From Calvatia gigantea (lineage: Eukaryota > Basidiomycota > Agaricomycetes > Agaricales > Lycoperdaceae): a stretch of DNA of 64,000 nt. Both the position numbers and the translations under genes were made by a program. The notes below the pieces were generated by a model. That model had not been told where the DNA came from and made no database searches. It worked only from the letters and a program-made list of their open reading frames with translations. The stretch covers positions 1,736,001 through 1,800,000 of the forward strand of contig JACAAK010000007.1 of the NCBI GenBank assembly GCA_025093985.1, given 5' to 3'. Positions 33,637 to 44,805 of this stretch are shown piece by piece (the first letter of the stretch is position 1; every line of letters begins with the position of its first letter).

Positions 33637-34323
33637 GATCGTGGGGAGAGGACTGAGAATAGGATGCAACGGGAGGCGGGGTAGTGAAGACTGTTCGAAG
33701 GTTGTGTCTGGAGTTTTGAGGCAATGGAGTGTTTGTTGTTCCCGTGGCACAGTTGTTTACGGCTCGGGCGCTGCAAACTCAAAAGGCGGTCTTCCAAATG
33801 ATTTATATCGTATAGATCAAAATTGGGGCATAGACTTAAGAGTATCCAACAGTCAAATTTCCAACGCGTGGGTCCCAACATGGATTGATATCACGAGAAC
33901 AAAACCCGTTCACACTGCAACCAGGGCTCGGTCAATCTCCGGAACCAGCAATCTGGCACAACTCGCCTTTTTAGGTACCTCCTCTTCCTTTGATCCCATC
34001 AGTCGCTTCCCTCAATGCCACCGCAAGCGATTATCGGCATTTTTCCTCATGTCCGGAAGGTTTCTCAATATATCATTTGCCCACTGTCGTCAGTACTCGA
34101 CACAACCGGGGTGGGGGGTCCGCGGATCCCTTTGCCCCGCTGGGACCTAGGACCCCACCCCCACGAAGTCAACGATCTTAAGCCACGTGAAGCATAAGTT
34201 GGAAGCTCCTTCTAATTATAAGTGACCCTTGACACAACTGAGGTCGGAATCTGAGTGATATACTGTATAACCTAGCGCTCTCCACTCGAACATCTAATCT
34301 CTACGAACCGCGCGTTCAGGTTG
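33637..34323. other. Promoter region of the Zn2Cys6 gene
   Basis: Both flanking genes are on the minus strand, so this carries the transcription factor's promoter and the 3' flank of the PPR gene. GC-rich patches and a C-rich run near 34110-34165 are visible. Open frames here are short and without family resemblance. Confidence 0.45.
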
Positions 34324-36567
34324 TCACCCTCGCTTGTTCAACTGGTTGATGATCATGCGAGTGTGTGACCCGCTGATCTCTGCTCGCATGTTCTGTGCCA
34401 AGGTGAGCAACAGAATAGCACCGCGTTGCCGACGCTGCCGCTCGTCATCGTACTCTGCGCTCTCCTTCAACAACGCATCCCAGAATTTGAAGGCCAGGCG
34501 AGCATCCTTCGCTTCTATAGCCAACGAAACGAGGTAATTGCCGAGTTGTGTGGAGGTTTGAGTACCCTTTTCAGCAAACTGACGAACAAGCTCCCAAGCA
34601 CCCTGTAACTTGAGAATACGGGTCTCCTCAGTATCGCCTTCTTCCGGTTGCACCACAGCTCTAACGAGAGCACCAAAAGCTTTCACATCAGAATTGATCT
34701 CCTTCATTGCCATAGACCTTTGCACCATCTCTTCCACAACCTTGGCATTCTTCTGCACCGATGCGTGATGTAAGACAGTCCCAAGGGTCACAGCGTCCGG
34801 CCTCACACCACGTTCTGCCATGTTCTTAATCATCCTCGCAGCGGACTCTGGCGCTTGCTTGGCTATCGCGCCCAACGCGACATTGACATCATACAGATCG
34901 GGCAATTCCAATCTATTCAGAAGGATTTTGAATATGTTGAACCCCTCCGCGTTTTTTCCGATGATGAAGCAAGCTCTTGCATAAGAAGTGATGGCTCGGT
35001 GGTCCGCGTTCTCCCATGGTTCATAATGCTTCTTGTACTCCGTGACAATGTGATTGACAAAGGAACGCAGGTCAGACACTTTTCGTGTTTCGATCGCGTT
35101 CGATATACTGTCCTCCGGATTGCTTAGCTTGGATTCTTTAGCACGAGCCAAGTTTGTAAAGAGACTGGTCATTCGCAACATTACACGTGAGTTCCCACAG
35201 ATAACGGAGCCATCTTTTCCAGTTGCATACCGCTCCCACAACGCTCGAGCTGGAGACGCGAGACCTTTCTCTGCGATAGTCGAAATGAATTGCGCGCGGT
35301 GATTCACGGGAATCGGTAGGTCTCCTTGGACGACATCTGACGCCAAAGTTCGGACGAGGTATTCCTTCCTGCTCTTTCCTGCCACGTGGGACATAAGCCA
35401 GGTCAACGCCCTTCCTTGTGGTGGGGGATAAGGATGTGTGGCAAGAACTGTAGCTTCTCTGGAAAAGTCGTACATTTCTTCCGCGACCTGGGCGTCGTCA
35501 ATATCCACTGCACAGTCGTAAAACTGTCGAACAAGTCCATCTGGAATAGGCGCATGGGAGTGTAGAAGTCGAATGAGGTTGGAACAGCAATGAAGGTCAT
35601 TAGATGAGGGTGAAATTAGAAGTGTGTATAAACAAGCCGTAGCGTGCCTGAGCGTAAAAGAATCGGGAGTGGGGGTGGATTGAATCAGTTGCGAAAGGAT
35701 ATCTTCAAAGATGTCGTTCCAATTCCAGTATAGACTTGTTTTGACCAGTGACATGCTGATAATTTGCTCGAGAGTCTGAGATGAGGAGGAGGAATCTATC
35801 ATCGCTTCAGACGGAATGTGGCCTGAATCTACCAAGGCTTGGAAAACGGAGATTGCGCCTTTTTGATCGACGGAGAGAAAGGAATTAAGGAATATAAAGG
35901 CCGACCGTACGAGGTCAGGAGGAGTGTATGAGACGGAGTGGCGTTTCGGACGGCGCAAGCGTTGAAGGTGGTAGAGAATATGAGGCTGGACAAGTGACAA
36001 CAAATGTCGAACATCCCCGGATTGCCTTGGAGATAGCAGACGCCGCGTAATATTCGTAACGGCGGCTGCAGAAAGATGCACGGCGCGTGATTGGGTTGCA
36101 GAGAGGACTGCTGTCAGAGTCGGTAATGAGAGATGGCGAAGGACGTGATCCCGCACAAGAGAATCTGGAGTCAGTTCGTTTGGGGGCTTCACAGACTTCC
36201 CGACATGGCGTTGTAGAATATCCTTCGCAATATGCTCCACGAGAGCAGCGTTTCCAGAATTCAGCGCTTGCTTGAGGGTTTGTGAAGACCAACTTGCGGT
36301 TGACCCCCCGGATGTGGTGCCAGCCTGACGCGTCGAAGTATCCACCTTAATCTCTGGTCTATCCGCATGAGTGTAAAGTCCATGTACCCGGTGAGATAAT
36401 CCAATTTCCGTCGTTGGCGTATTCGAGGTCGACGCGTTGCCGACATGGCGAAGTCGCATGGTTTCACTTGGTCGAGTTCCATTTGAGTAATTGCTCCTTA
36501 GCACTGGAATGGAGATGTTAATTTTCGAGAAGTGGATTTGAGGGTGAAAGCAGCGACGAAGTGACAT
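34324..36567 (-). CDS. PPR-like mitochondrial protein, single exon
   Basis: An uninterrupted frame of 747 residues, unusual here because most neighbours have several introns. The N-terminus (MSLRRCFHPQIHFSKINISIPVLRS) is rich in Arg, Ser and hydrophobic residues with almost no acids, as in mitochondrial presequences. The body is alpha-helical. The C-terminal third shows pentatricopeptide-type helical pairs, for example LYDVNVALGAIAKQ, then MIKNMAERGVRPDAVTLGTVLHHA, which has the PPR 'GVRPDAVT' turn. Such proteins bind organellar RNA and act in its processing or translation. The precise orthologue was not recognised. It is divergent from the GRASP gene, with 1.2 kb between starts. Confidence 0.75.
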   Translation of the reverse strand: MSLRRCFHPQIHFSKINISIPVLRSNYSNGTRPSETMRLRHVGNASTSNTPTTEIGLSHRVHGLYTHADRPEIKVDTSTRQAGTTSGGSTASWSSQTLKQALNSGNAALVEHIAKDILQRHVGKSVKPPNELTPDSLVRDHVLRHLSLPTLTAVLSATQSRAVHLSAAAVTNITRRLLSPRQSGDVRHLLSLVQPHILYHLQRLRRPKRHSVSYTPPDLVRSAFIFLNSFLSVDQKGAISVFQALVDSGHIPSEAMIDSSSSSQTLEQIISMSLVKTSLYWNWNDIFEDILSQLIQSTPTPDSFTLRHATACLYTLLISPSSNDLHCCSNLIRLLHSHAPIPDGLVRQFYDCAVDIDDAQVAEEMYDFSREATVLATHPYPPPQGRALTWLMSHVAGKSRKEYLVRTLASDVVQGDLPIPVNHRAQFISTIAEKGLASPARALWERYATGKDGSVICGNSRVMLRMTSLFTNLARAKESKLSNPEDSISNAIETRKVSDLRSFVNHIVTEYKKHYEPWENADHRAITSYARACFIIGKNAEGFNIFKILLNRLELPDLYDVNVALGAIAKQAPESAARMIKNMAERGVRPDAVTLGTVLHHASVQKNAKVVEEMVQRSMAMKEINSDVKAFGALVRAVVQPEEGDTEETRILKLQGAWELVRQFAEKGTQTSTQLGNYLVSLAIEAKDARLAFKFWDALLKESAEYDDERQRRQRGAILLLTLAQNMRAEISGSHTRMIINQLNKRG

Positions 36568-37742
36568 TCGTCAGCTTGACGAAGCCCGCAGGTAAGTCAA
36601 TATGTCACTTTGGGGTCCTAAAGAACACGCACCACATTGGGCAGAGGCAGATATAACACTGGGACAAGAACCCAGGCTTCAAAGCTTCACGTCTCGACCA
36701 CTGGTTCAGTGACCGTTTAGTGATTGAACTTGGCCGAACCTTCTGAGGTAACCTCTAAGCCAGTCAAATGGGAGTGGCTGAAAAAAGTCGGAAGCTCACG
36801 TGATAGCATGTTGTGCACTGAGATCCATTGACACCCCTTAACGTTAACAACTACACTTCGAAGGCGAATGGCAAGTGCGGCCAGAAATGTATGTTCTTTT
36901 GAATCTGGTATATTGAAAACATAAAGAGAGTTTGACGATAATTTATGGTGTGAGGGATTTCGCTAGTAAAATAGGGTCTAGTTCTGTGTTCTGGTCCTCC
37001 CCGGCCTGCCACGAAATGAAGGAGGTGGAACCCGGGAACCACGTCAGGTTATTCCAAGTCCTCGTATCATGCATCACAAATCGCCAATGGTCGTGAAGGA
37101 TTACTTGAACCCAACGAGCGCGAGTTCAGGGACATCCACCTCAGCGTTGATCCCCCCCCCCCCCAACAATATCTCTAAGTGTTTTTCTCTTCGCAGATAC
37201 CGTTGTGAATACGGTAGTAATTCAAGTCTAACAACATTTGATCAGCATTTATGACCCATTGTAAGTAGCAATGGAAATGGGAATCGGTAAAAACTGCGGA
37301 TTTATTCTGGAGAAAAGCTCCTGTCAGTGGATGGGCAAGACCATCCGGGTAATCCCCAACCATGATACTTCCTCATTTCTTTCCTTCATGAATTACACAA
37401 ATGTTCGGTTGTTGCCAGCCCCGCCAATGTGAAAGAAATTAAGGCGACATCTGTGTGCAAAAAACTCCAATTGATATGGACGCCACAGGAAGTCTGATTT
37501 TATCAGCGGATTGTGGATGTTCCTCACGGTGGGGCTCTGTACATATGTATTAATTTTCAGTGTCGACATTCCTTGTCTACGATGGTCCTGGTTTTCATGC
37601 CAACATGCAGACCAGTGTAATTATAAGTAGGGGCTGAGAGGAAGAGCCGAAGCCACGTGGTGGCCGATTTGGTAACCTGAATCCACACATACGAATCGTT
37701 GAACTTTAAACTGGTTGATACCCCCTGGTCTGGACGGTACTA
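36568..37742. promoter_or_regulatory. Divergent intergenic region between PPR and GRASP genes
   Basis: About 1.2 kb separates two outward-facing starts, so promoters for both genes should lie here. A pure run of 13 C lies at 37152-37164. No family-like open frame, RNA gene or clear TATA box was found. Confidence 0.5.
37152..37164 (+). repeat. Homopolymer run of 13 C
   Basis: An uninterrupted C tract inside the PPR-GRASP intergenic region. It is a simple microsatellite and its exact length is prone to sequencing error. Confidence 0.9.
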
Positions 37743-38770
37743 ATGGGTGCAAGTCAATCTACTTCTCAGGCGCATCCGCCCCCACGTGGTCTTCATGTTC
37801 TCAGAGTGACGCCCCAATCTCCAGCCTCCCAGACTAATATCGAGCCTTTCTTTGATTTCATTGTGGGTTTCGAGGGAGACTCTTTCTCCTTGGAAAACAG
37901 CATTAGTGCCTCCGAGCTAGAGAAAATAGTAGAGTCTCATGAAGGTCGTATTCTTAATCTCCTTGTGTGGAGCAGCAAAAACCAGCAAACGCGAGGTGAT
38001 TCAGTTTCCCCAATATTCTGCAGCTGGAATTAACGAAGGGTCAAAGTTGTCCCAGTCCTCCCTTCTCGGTCTTGGTCGTCGTCACAAAACGACACCCACG
38101 ATGCCCAACCGTCTTTGCTAGGCCTCAGCATGAGGATATGCCAGCCAGAATCAGCCAGCGAGAACGTATGGCATGTCCTAGATGTTATTGAAGGAAGTCC
38201 AGCAGAAAGTGCTGGTCTTGTGCCGATGGGTGACTGGATCTTAGGTCAGTAACGGTCATCCGTAAGCATTCCATACCAACAAGAATATAGGTTGGTCTGG
38301 CGGAGTGCTAAGCGCAGAAAATGACTTCTACGACGTGGTTGAAGCTGTGAGTAAGCGTCATCATCTCATCCCCACACTGACTGATTAGGCTCAGCATATC
38401 GATAAACCTTTGCGAGTTTATGTCTACTCGTATGATTTCGAGTGCGCACATCTCGTTATTTCAGTAAACTGAGACCAACCCCATGCATAGCACACTTAGG
38501 GAAGTTGTGCTAATTCCTAACCGCCATTGGGGTGGCGAGGGTCTTCTGGGATGTGTGTTTGGGTGCGCTTTCTAATTATTCTTCCGACACAGCACCTTTT
38601 AATGCCACACTAGATTCGGCCTTTTACACCGGATCCCCCCTCAGCCCGTTGACAAAGTTCCCGGTTCCATGCCCCCAGAACTTCAGGAAGACGATTATGA
38701 GGAACAAGAGCTCTTCGTTCCAGCGGATGTTGTACCTCCCCAGCCACCACGCGAGGGACCCGCCTTTTAA
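37743..38770 (+). CDS. Golgi reassembly-stacking protein (GRASP55/65, Grh1 family)
   Basis: GRASP proteins are Golgi/COPII-associated factors used in stacking and unconventional secretion. The start at 37743 gives MGAS, where Gly2 is a likely myristoylation site. Two PDZ-like GRASP domains follow. The first has HVLRVTPQSPAS and NIEPFFDFIVGF; the second has NVWHVLDVIEGSPAESAGL and LREVVLIPNRHWGGEG, then the conserved GCVFGFGLLHRIP. The intron after QQTR must run to an AAAG acceptor near 38047 to give RVVPVLPSRSWSS, which matches the family; shorter choices leave a stop. The final intron, near 38570-38611, joins GCVFG to FGLLHRIP. The C-terminus is a short acidic and Pro-rich tail (about 45 residues), shorter than in animals. 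Six introns were inferred. Confidence 0.9.
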
Positions 38771-39683
38771 AGTTCTATGAACGGACCTTTGTACAGCGCG
38801 ACGGAAATTACATCTCATCCCCGGTCGCACCACGCGTTTACATCCCAGGACTTCAGTCCCATGTAACGCCGTAATGATTTTCCTTCCCACTCCGTCGTCA
38901 AAAATTTAAGCTTGCTGTTGACGTAACACCACCCAGCCCAATTTAAAGCCATCATTCCTGCGTTCTTTTCCCATCGCTCGTGAGAGGCTGAATTTCTACG
39001 GTAGTCAACCACGGTTCTCTCAGAGCATTGTTTGTTGGACTAATTTCTCATGGTCAGGATCTTGACATTTCGTTGCTTCACTGTACGAGCTTCCTCCCTG
39101 ATATGGTGAATTGTGTCGCATAAATCTCGCATAATCATATTGCAGAGGACATCGTCCTCGCGGACCGGCAAACAGTGTTTTACTACGGGCCGCCTATTCA
39201 CTGCGAGTCGTACAACGGGCTCGAGCCCTCCGTTTGTTGGCAACCTTCACGGTAGGCCAAGCCGGGTGGGCGTATCTCGATAAAAAAAGCCCAACAACCA
39301 GCGGGGCGTGCCCCTCATGAATGCAACAATCCTCGATCCTGTTTCTTCACTCCAAGAGGGCGCATCCTCTGGGAATGTATCCCTCGACTTCCCCACTGAA
39401 ATTCCGGCTCTGTTCTCGACACCAACCAAGTGTCAGCAATGAATTACTTGCTTCATCATGCCGGGCCGTGAAGGGGTCTGAAAGAATTTCTCTAACATTA
39501 GAGAAGTCACCTGGGGCAAAAACAGCACGGTCACATAGAATGTGAAAACGCATCAATTACCCCGGAGGTACTTTTGTATCCGCGAAGAAACTCCGTTTTT
39601 CTGGTTTACAGGAGGATTTGTGAAGTTAAATATGTGAGCTGGAATTACAGGCGTTTGTGCCTTCCAAGTTCCTGGCGACAACC
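38771..39683. other. Intergenic region upstream of the rhamnogalacturonan lyase
   Basis: This lies between two plus-strand genes and should contain the lyase promoter. Short open frames occur on both strands but none has a family pattern. No repeat or RNA gene was seen. Confidence 0.45.
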
Positions 39684-42210
39684 ATGCTTCTCTACTTACT
39701 GCAACTTCTGCTTTGTCTTCCCATCGCCTTTGCCGCTTTCGGAGTCACGAACTCTAATGGCAATATGGTGGTCGATTCGGGGGCTGGCTTGGTCACGACC
39801 AGTAAGTAACCACAAGTAGACTATGACATATAAGATCATTCACATGCGGATGGGAAGTACACACAACAAATGGAGACATCACTTCTATTCTCTTCAATGG
39901 AAAGCAGCTCCAAGACTCGTCCAAATTCACTCAACTCAGCTCCGGCCTTGGTACGAATCTGAAGATAGCTTCTGCCTTAACCAGGAGTAATCTAGTACAA
40001 CAGGCTCAGCTACCGTAACCTCGTCCGTAGCCAATAACATCGCGATCATCACTATCAAAACAAGCACTATCGTGAGCCCTGAATATCCTCGGTTAACTTA
40101 ACAGAAACCTCTCATGGTCAGTGTAGACGCACTATGTCATTGTGCGTTCAGGAATAAATACACTTTACATGGGGACCTTCGCCTCCCAGGAACCGTCCGT
40201 TGGGGAGCTCCGTTTGATTGCACGACTATCGAAATCCGCACTTCCGAATGGTATTCCCCAAGCTGAGATAAATGGTGCCACCGCCATCGAAGGCTCCGAT
40301 GTGTTTCTGTTAAATGGCCAGACTCGCTCTAAGTTTTATTCCAGCGTCAGTCGAACTCCGGGGTTATCCCCACTTAGTGATGTCCGAGCTCGTTGACAGA
40401 ATTTTCTGTAGGTACGCTTCATACAGGACCAGGTCCATGGTGTAACCGGTTCCGGCGTTGGTGCTTTCATGATCATCCCCGGTGTGGGTTATGAGACTTC
40501 CTCCGGTGGACCGTTCTTCAGAGGTAGGACAATACTTTGTGGTTTGTTTCAAAAGTTCGTACTCAACAGGTGACTTTGCGTAGACATCAACAACCAGGGT
40601 AGTGCACAACAGGAATTGTACTTCTACATGAACTCCAACCATGAACAGACCGAAACATATAAGACTGGTTTCTTCGGACCGTGAGCCACATTCTCAGTTC
40701 CAGTGGTTATATGTATTAAACTTATACCTAATGATACCCTTCTCAGCTACGCTCTCGCAATTACCACTGGTTCCGCCCCGTCCGGCAACTTGGATACAGG
40801 CTTCATGGATAGTCTGGGCCTTCAGGGCTACGTCCCAGCATCTGGGCGTGGTACGGTCTCCGGAAGTTATTCTGGCACTTTATCCGGACCTGCTGTCACA
40901 ATTGGTTTCAAGGTATGTCATATTTATCGGTGTACAAGGTGACCGTTCTGACCTGTTGCACCCAGAGTTCTGCAGCTCAGTATTGGATCGCGGGCTCCGG
41001 GTATGAACGAGCCCACCCACTCGCTCAACCAGCTTCTGATTTATTATGTTTTCAGCGGATCATTCACAAGGAACATGATGAAGCCGGGAACATATACAGT
41101 CACCCTATATCAAGGTGAACTTGAAGCTGGTACAGGCAGTGTTAGTGTGTCGGCAGGCAGAACTTCCACGATTACCTTGTCGTCCAACCTCAGTCGTCCG
41201 AGTACTATCTGGTCCATTGGTATGTACAACTTCATTTTCTCAAGGGATCTCTGGTTTCAGCCGCTCATGTTCCTTGTATAGGTACTGTTGACGGAACTCC
41301 TGCAGGGTAAATATTAAACTCAGGTTCCTTCGCTTGTACTCAACGGAATTTCTTTCATGTGCAGTTTCCTGAATGCCAATAATATAGAACACATGCACCC
41401 GTAGGTATTCCAACCCATACTGCCTCGGTACTTCAACTTAGCTGTATACCTATCAGCTCCGATTCAAGAATGAACAGCTGGGGTCCAGTCACATTCACAG
41501 TAGGCTCCTCGTCGGTTTCAGCATTCCCGATGGCCCAATTTAAAGCGGTAGGCCCGGATAACGTTCATCCTTCCGTTTTGGAAACTCACCGGGATGCTAG
41601 GTCAATAATCCGACAACCATTAGATTCACAGCCTCATCTTCACAGATTGGTGCATTGTGGCTTCGGTAGCTAGGGTGAATTTTGACACTCATAACGATTT
41701 GCAGGAGCACGGACGCTTCGCATCCGCACCACCGAAGCATTCGCTGGAGGGAGACCCCAGGTCACTGTTAATTCTTTCACATCCTCAGCTCCTCCTGGTG
41801 GGTGAATGTTAACCCCTGTTTATGCGCAAGGCTAATCCACCTGGTGCATGAAGCCCCGCCTGCAGTCGATTCCCGAGGGTAATTGCTTCTTTTGTCATAA
41901 TGTATTTGTGATAGACCCACTAAACTTCTAAACAGCGTCACTCGGGGGACCTGGAGGGGCCTTAATCAAGTCTGTGAGTACTTCGGGTTAATACCAGTTT
42001 GCAAGCCTTACTGATAATGGTGTCTTAGATAATTTTGCCATTCCTTCGGGTGAGCAGAGATGAAATATTGCGTGGGGCTCACCTGACCTTAATTCTCCAG
42101 GCACTCTCGTCAGTGGCACCAATACTATCCAAATCAACGTCATCAGCGGCAGCTCTGGCGACGGTTTCCTCAGCCCTAACTTCGTTTATGATTCCGTTGA
42201 GCTGTTCTGA
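39684..42210 (+). CDS. Secreted rhamnogalacturonan lyase (PL4)
   Basis: This enzyme cuts the rhamnose-galacturonate backbone of pectin by beta-elimination, so it points to plant cell wall breakdown. The start at 39684 gives a signal peptide, [17 protein letters not shown], followed directly by [13 protein letters not shown], the PL4 N-terminus. Further family stretches are [40 protein letters not shown] (with the Lys I expect to be catalytic), [12 protein letters not shown] (with the expected His), the Gly-rich fn3-like middle domain, [12 protein letters not shown], and the C-terminal carbohydrate-binding-like domain ending [14 protein letters not shown]. All 17 introns I inferred leave one open frame of about 530 residues. 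A 13-nt exon at 41866-41878 (VDSRG) is required. The intron density is much higher than in nearby F-box or PPR genes. Confidence 0.92.
41866..41878 (+). other. 13-nt microexon in the rhamnogalacturonan lyase gene
   Basis: Between an acceptor TGCAG and a donor GTAATT, 13 bases complete the residues VDSRG, which connect SSAPP to GVTRGTW in frame. Skipping it would shift the frame. Confidence 0.75.
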
Positions 42211-42354
42211 AAGACCGCGGCAGGGTTACCAAAAAAGTAGCATGATATTGATGTATAAATTGTGAAAAGGCTATATTTTTTAGGCTCGATGGAGGGGGCC
42301 ATTATCCAGGGGTCATTACATCCCCTCCGTTGCGAAAAAAAACTACCCACTTTC

Positions 42355-44699
42355 CTAAGAAGTCATTTGCTGTGGTGCCTCGCTTGGGGCCCCTTGCGAA
42401 CTAGGCGAAGGTGTAGCTGGCTTGAACTCGAGATTCATTGCGATTGCAGGCCAGACTTGTCAGTGTGTCGGTCGTGTTTTCCAGCTTCCTCTCATGACAT
42501 AGCGGACGTACCTTCTTCGAACCCAGGATGTCTACCAATTCTGATTTGTTGCCAGACACTCTTCATCGCTTCCGAACTCCGAATGTCTTGCCAATGCTTG
42601 AGGAAAAATACAATCTCCACCTTAGAAGGAAGGGAGATTCATGAATGAGGATAGTGAGGAATAGAACTCTAGATAGTTACCTTCCTGATTTCCTCGAACA
42701 TTGAAGCAAACGGAGAGAAGACCTCATAAGCAATATTTTCAACAGTCAAAGATTTGAATATATGCTGTTCACCGGTAAGTGCGATAGACCTTTGGACAGA
42801 TAATTCGAGCATACTTGGGCAGCGCGCGCTTTTAAATCCCTTAGATCCAGTCCTGAAGATAATGAGGAACAGTACTTCATAAGCAGTCTGAATGATCTTA
42901 CGGTCAGCTTCTCGGTAGATGGCTTTCGCAGAACAAGGGCCTGGTCTCCCTGGATTGTGCTTCATCCATTCTCTAATCCACTCTTTCCTCGATGTGGCCG
43001 AGTCGGTATAGGCTGATTTCTTTGAGGTCGGAGGAACGTGCTCAGCTGCGGGTGAGGATGGGAGCGTCGAGGAAGGTGAGAGAATGGAGGCACGTGTGGA
43101 TGCAAACGATGAAGATAGGGGTGCGAAGACGATGCAATCAGTGTATAACTGGAGACAACGGTTACTTGAGAGTAAGGACTGGTTCGTTGAAAGAACTCAC
43201 ATAGTAGAGCAGGGCACGGTAGGTATTGTAAGCAACGCCCCTGATGACCACAGTCAGATGAGGTTTAGAAACATGCTGTTGACGGATGTCGTCCGTCATG
43301 GTATCGTCAGCAGCAAGGGCTGGATCAACAGCGGGCGCATCGATAGATTGGGAGCCGGAGGTGGACTCATCGGTATGGCGATTTTCTCCATCAAGGATAC
43401 TTTCAGCAGGTTGGAAGGAGTCGTCACCTTGAGGCTCGACTATATGCGCAAAGTCATGCTCTGACGTGTCCATCTGCGACTGATATTTCACCTTCGTCCT
43501 CGTCACCGTCGAAGTAATCATCTTCCTCGTCGTCGGAGTCAACGTATTCATCAAAATGCCCCCCATTTTCACTCTGCGTAGAGCCGCCCAGAGATTGGCT
43601 AGTAGCCCGCGGTGTGTGTAATAGGTTGTGATCCGGCGCTGCCTTCCGCGAAGTTGGTGCCAAGCACTACAAAGGAATTGGGCGGGATGAAAAAATCTTG
43701 AATGATTGAGCTTACTGTCGTCAAAATGCTCGGCTCTTTGAAGCAGCTTGCGAGATGCCCAAATTCGTCTAGCCTTCTTGGGATCCTGGTTGCGGCGAAG
43801 AATCACGAACTCGACATCGGAGTAACGAGGATCGTCCAAGAGCGACCCCACAGTATCGATCAGTAGTTTCGGAACTGAGAGGGTATGTCCGGCGGGAAGG
43901 AGGGATGAGGGATTTGGTGAGGAGGTGATAGTGCAGACAATAACGAAAGCGTCTTGTGTTTTCGCGCTGACCGACTGATAGTAGACAGAGTCTCGGCGTG
44001 CAAATTGTGCCCTAATAAAGGGTGAGTGGGAGACGGGTGAGCATCATTTGAGATGGGTAGAATTTTGAATCGTACCATCCCCAATTTGCGGTCTGCAAAA
44101 TGAGAATGCTGTAGTCAGTAACTGCTCGTGCACACTGACTAAATGTAGATACCTTGTAGGAGAAGGTATGGTTGGAGGCTTCTTTGAGGTTGTGAAGGAT
44201 GTTCTTTTCGACACTGGAATGCGCGATGAAGTGTTATGACTGTGGTGATAGGGCCATACCCTTACTTGCGAAGCTCAAAGCAGAACTTGTATATTCCTTC
44301 CCGAACCCATTTCCCCGAATCTTTGAGAGCTGCCTCTCTCTCTATGGCCGTAGGCTGGGACCGTATAAACGTTTCGAAAAGGGGAATGGGGTCGACGTTC
44401 GTACCTCACAGGCCAAGAACAAACTGATGTAACCTCCGCCTTCTGTTGGCCCAGTAGCTTCTTTGGGTGTGCCTGCGTTTGCATAGAATAGGATCTGAAG
44501 CATAACGATGTAATCTATCCGCAGTACGTGCTAATGAGTGTTCACTTGCCTGCCAGCGTCCACCACCGAACTTCGGGGATTTAACAGCCTTCGACTTTGC
44601 ATCCCCTTTCGATGAGTCAAAGAGTTGCTTGAGGTTGTGAATAGTCCATTCGAACGTAATGGAATAAGATTCGTTACAGTCGTTTTCTTGCTGCTCCAT
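42355..44699 (-). CDS. MATH-BTB domain protein, BTB part possibly disrupted
   Basis: MATH-BTB proteins are usually substrate adaptors for cullin-3 ubiquitin ligases. The N-terminal MATH domain starts MEQQENDCNESYSITFEWTI (44699) and continues through LACEPTAIEREAALKDSGKW and NHTFSYKTANWGW. The BTB domain begins SVPKLLIDTVGSLLDDPRYSDVEF, then FDDMLGTNFAEG. An acidic stretch (DSDDEEDDYFDGDED) is inserted near 43500-43560, and the domain resumes with VVIRGVAYNTYRALLYY and LYTDCIVFAPL. Helical C-terminal exons end at 42355. The intron at 44497-44549 has a GC donor (CAG|GCAAGT). The frame changes by one base near 43600-43640 and again near 43480-43505; I found no introns that explain both. Either the gene is broken, or my exon choice is wrong there. 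Confidence 0.75.
44497..44549 (-). other. GC-AG intron in the MATH-BTB gene
   Basis: The exon ends CAG and the intron begins GCAAGT and ends CTTCAG, 53 nt long. Removing it joins GGGRWQ to ILFYANAG in frame, the expected MATH-domain order. No GT donor nearby keeps the frame. Confidence 0.75.
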
Positions 44700-44805
44700 T
44701 TGCCAATGGGATTTGAGCTCGAGCTGGGTAAGCCGGAGGTTATCAGAATTACTTAAGAAAATGTATGGATTCCATAATAGGGTAACCTGTAAGTACACTA
44801 TGACG

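Noticed and set aside
37939..38121. Apparent frame break in the GRASP gene
   Set aside because: An intron from the donor after QQTR to an AAAG acceptor near 38047 restores the family sequence RVVPVLPSRSWSS, so the gene is intact.
41560..41760. Stop codon and frame change in the rhamnogalacturonan lyase
   Set aside because: Two consecutive introns (donors GTTCAT and GTGCAT) give a continuous PL4 sequence across this stretch.
43084..43464. 126-residue plus-strand frame
   Set aside because: It is the antisense shadow of the BTB exon.
44275..44440. Apparent frameshift inside the MATH domain
   Set aside because: A 46-nt GT-AG intron joins LACE to PTAIERE exactly as expected for the family.
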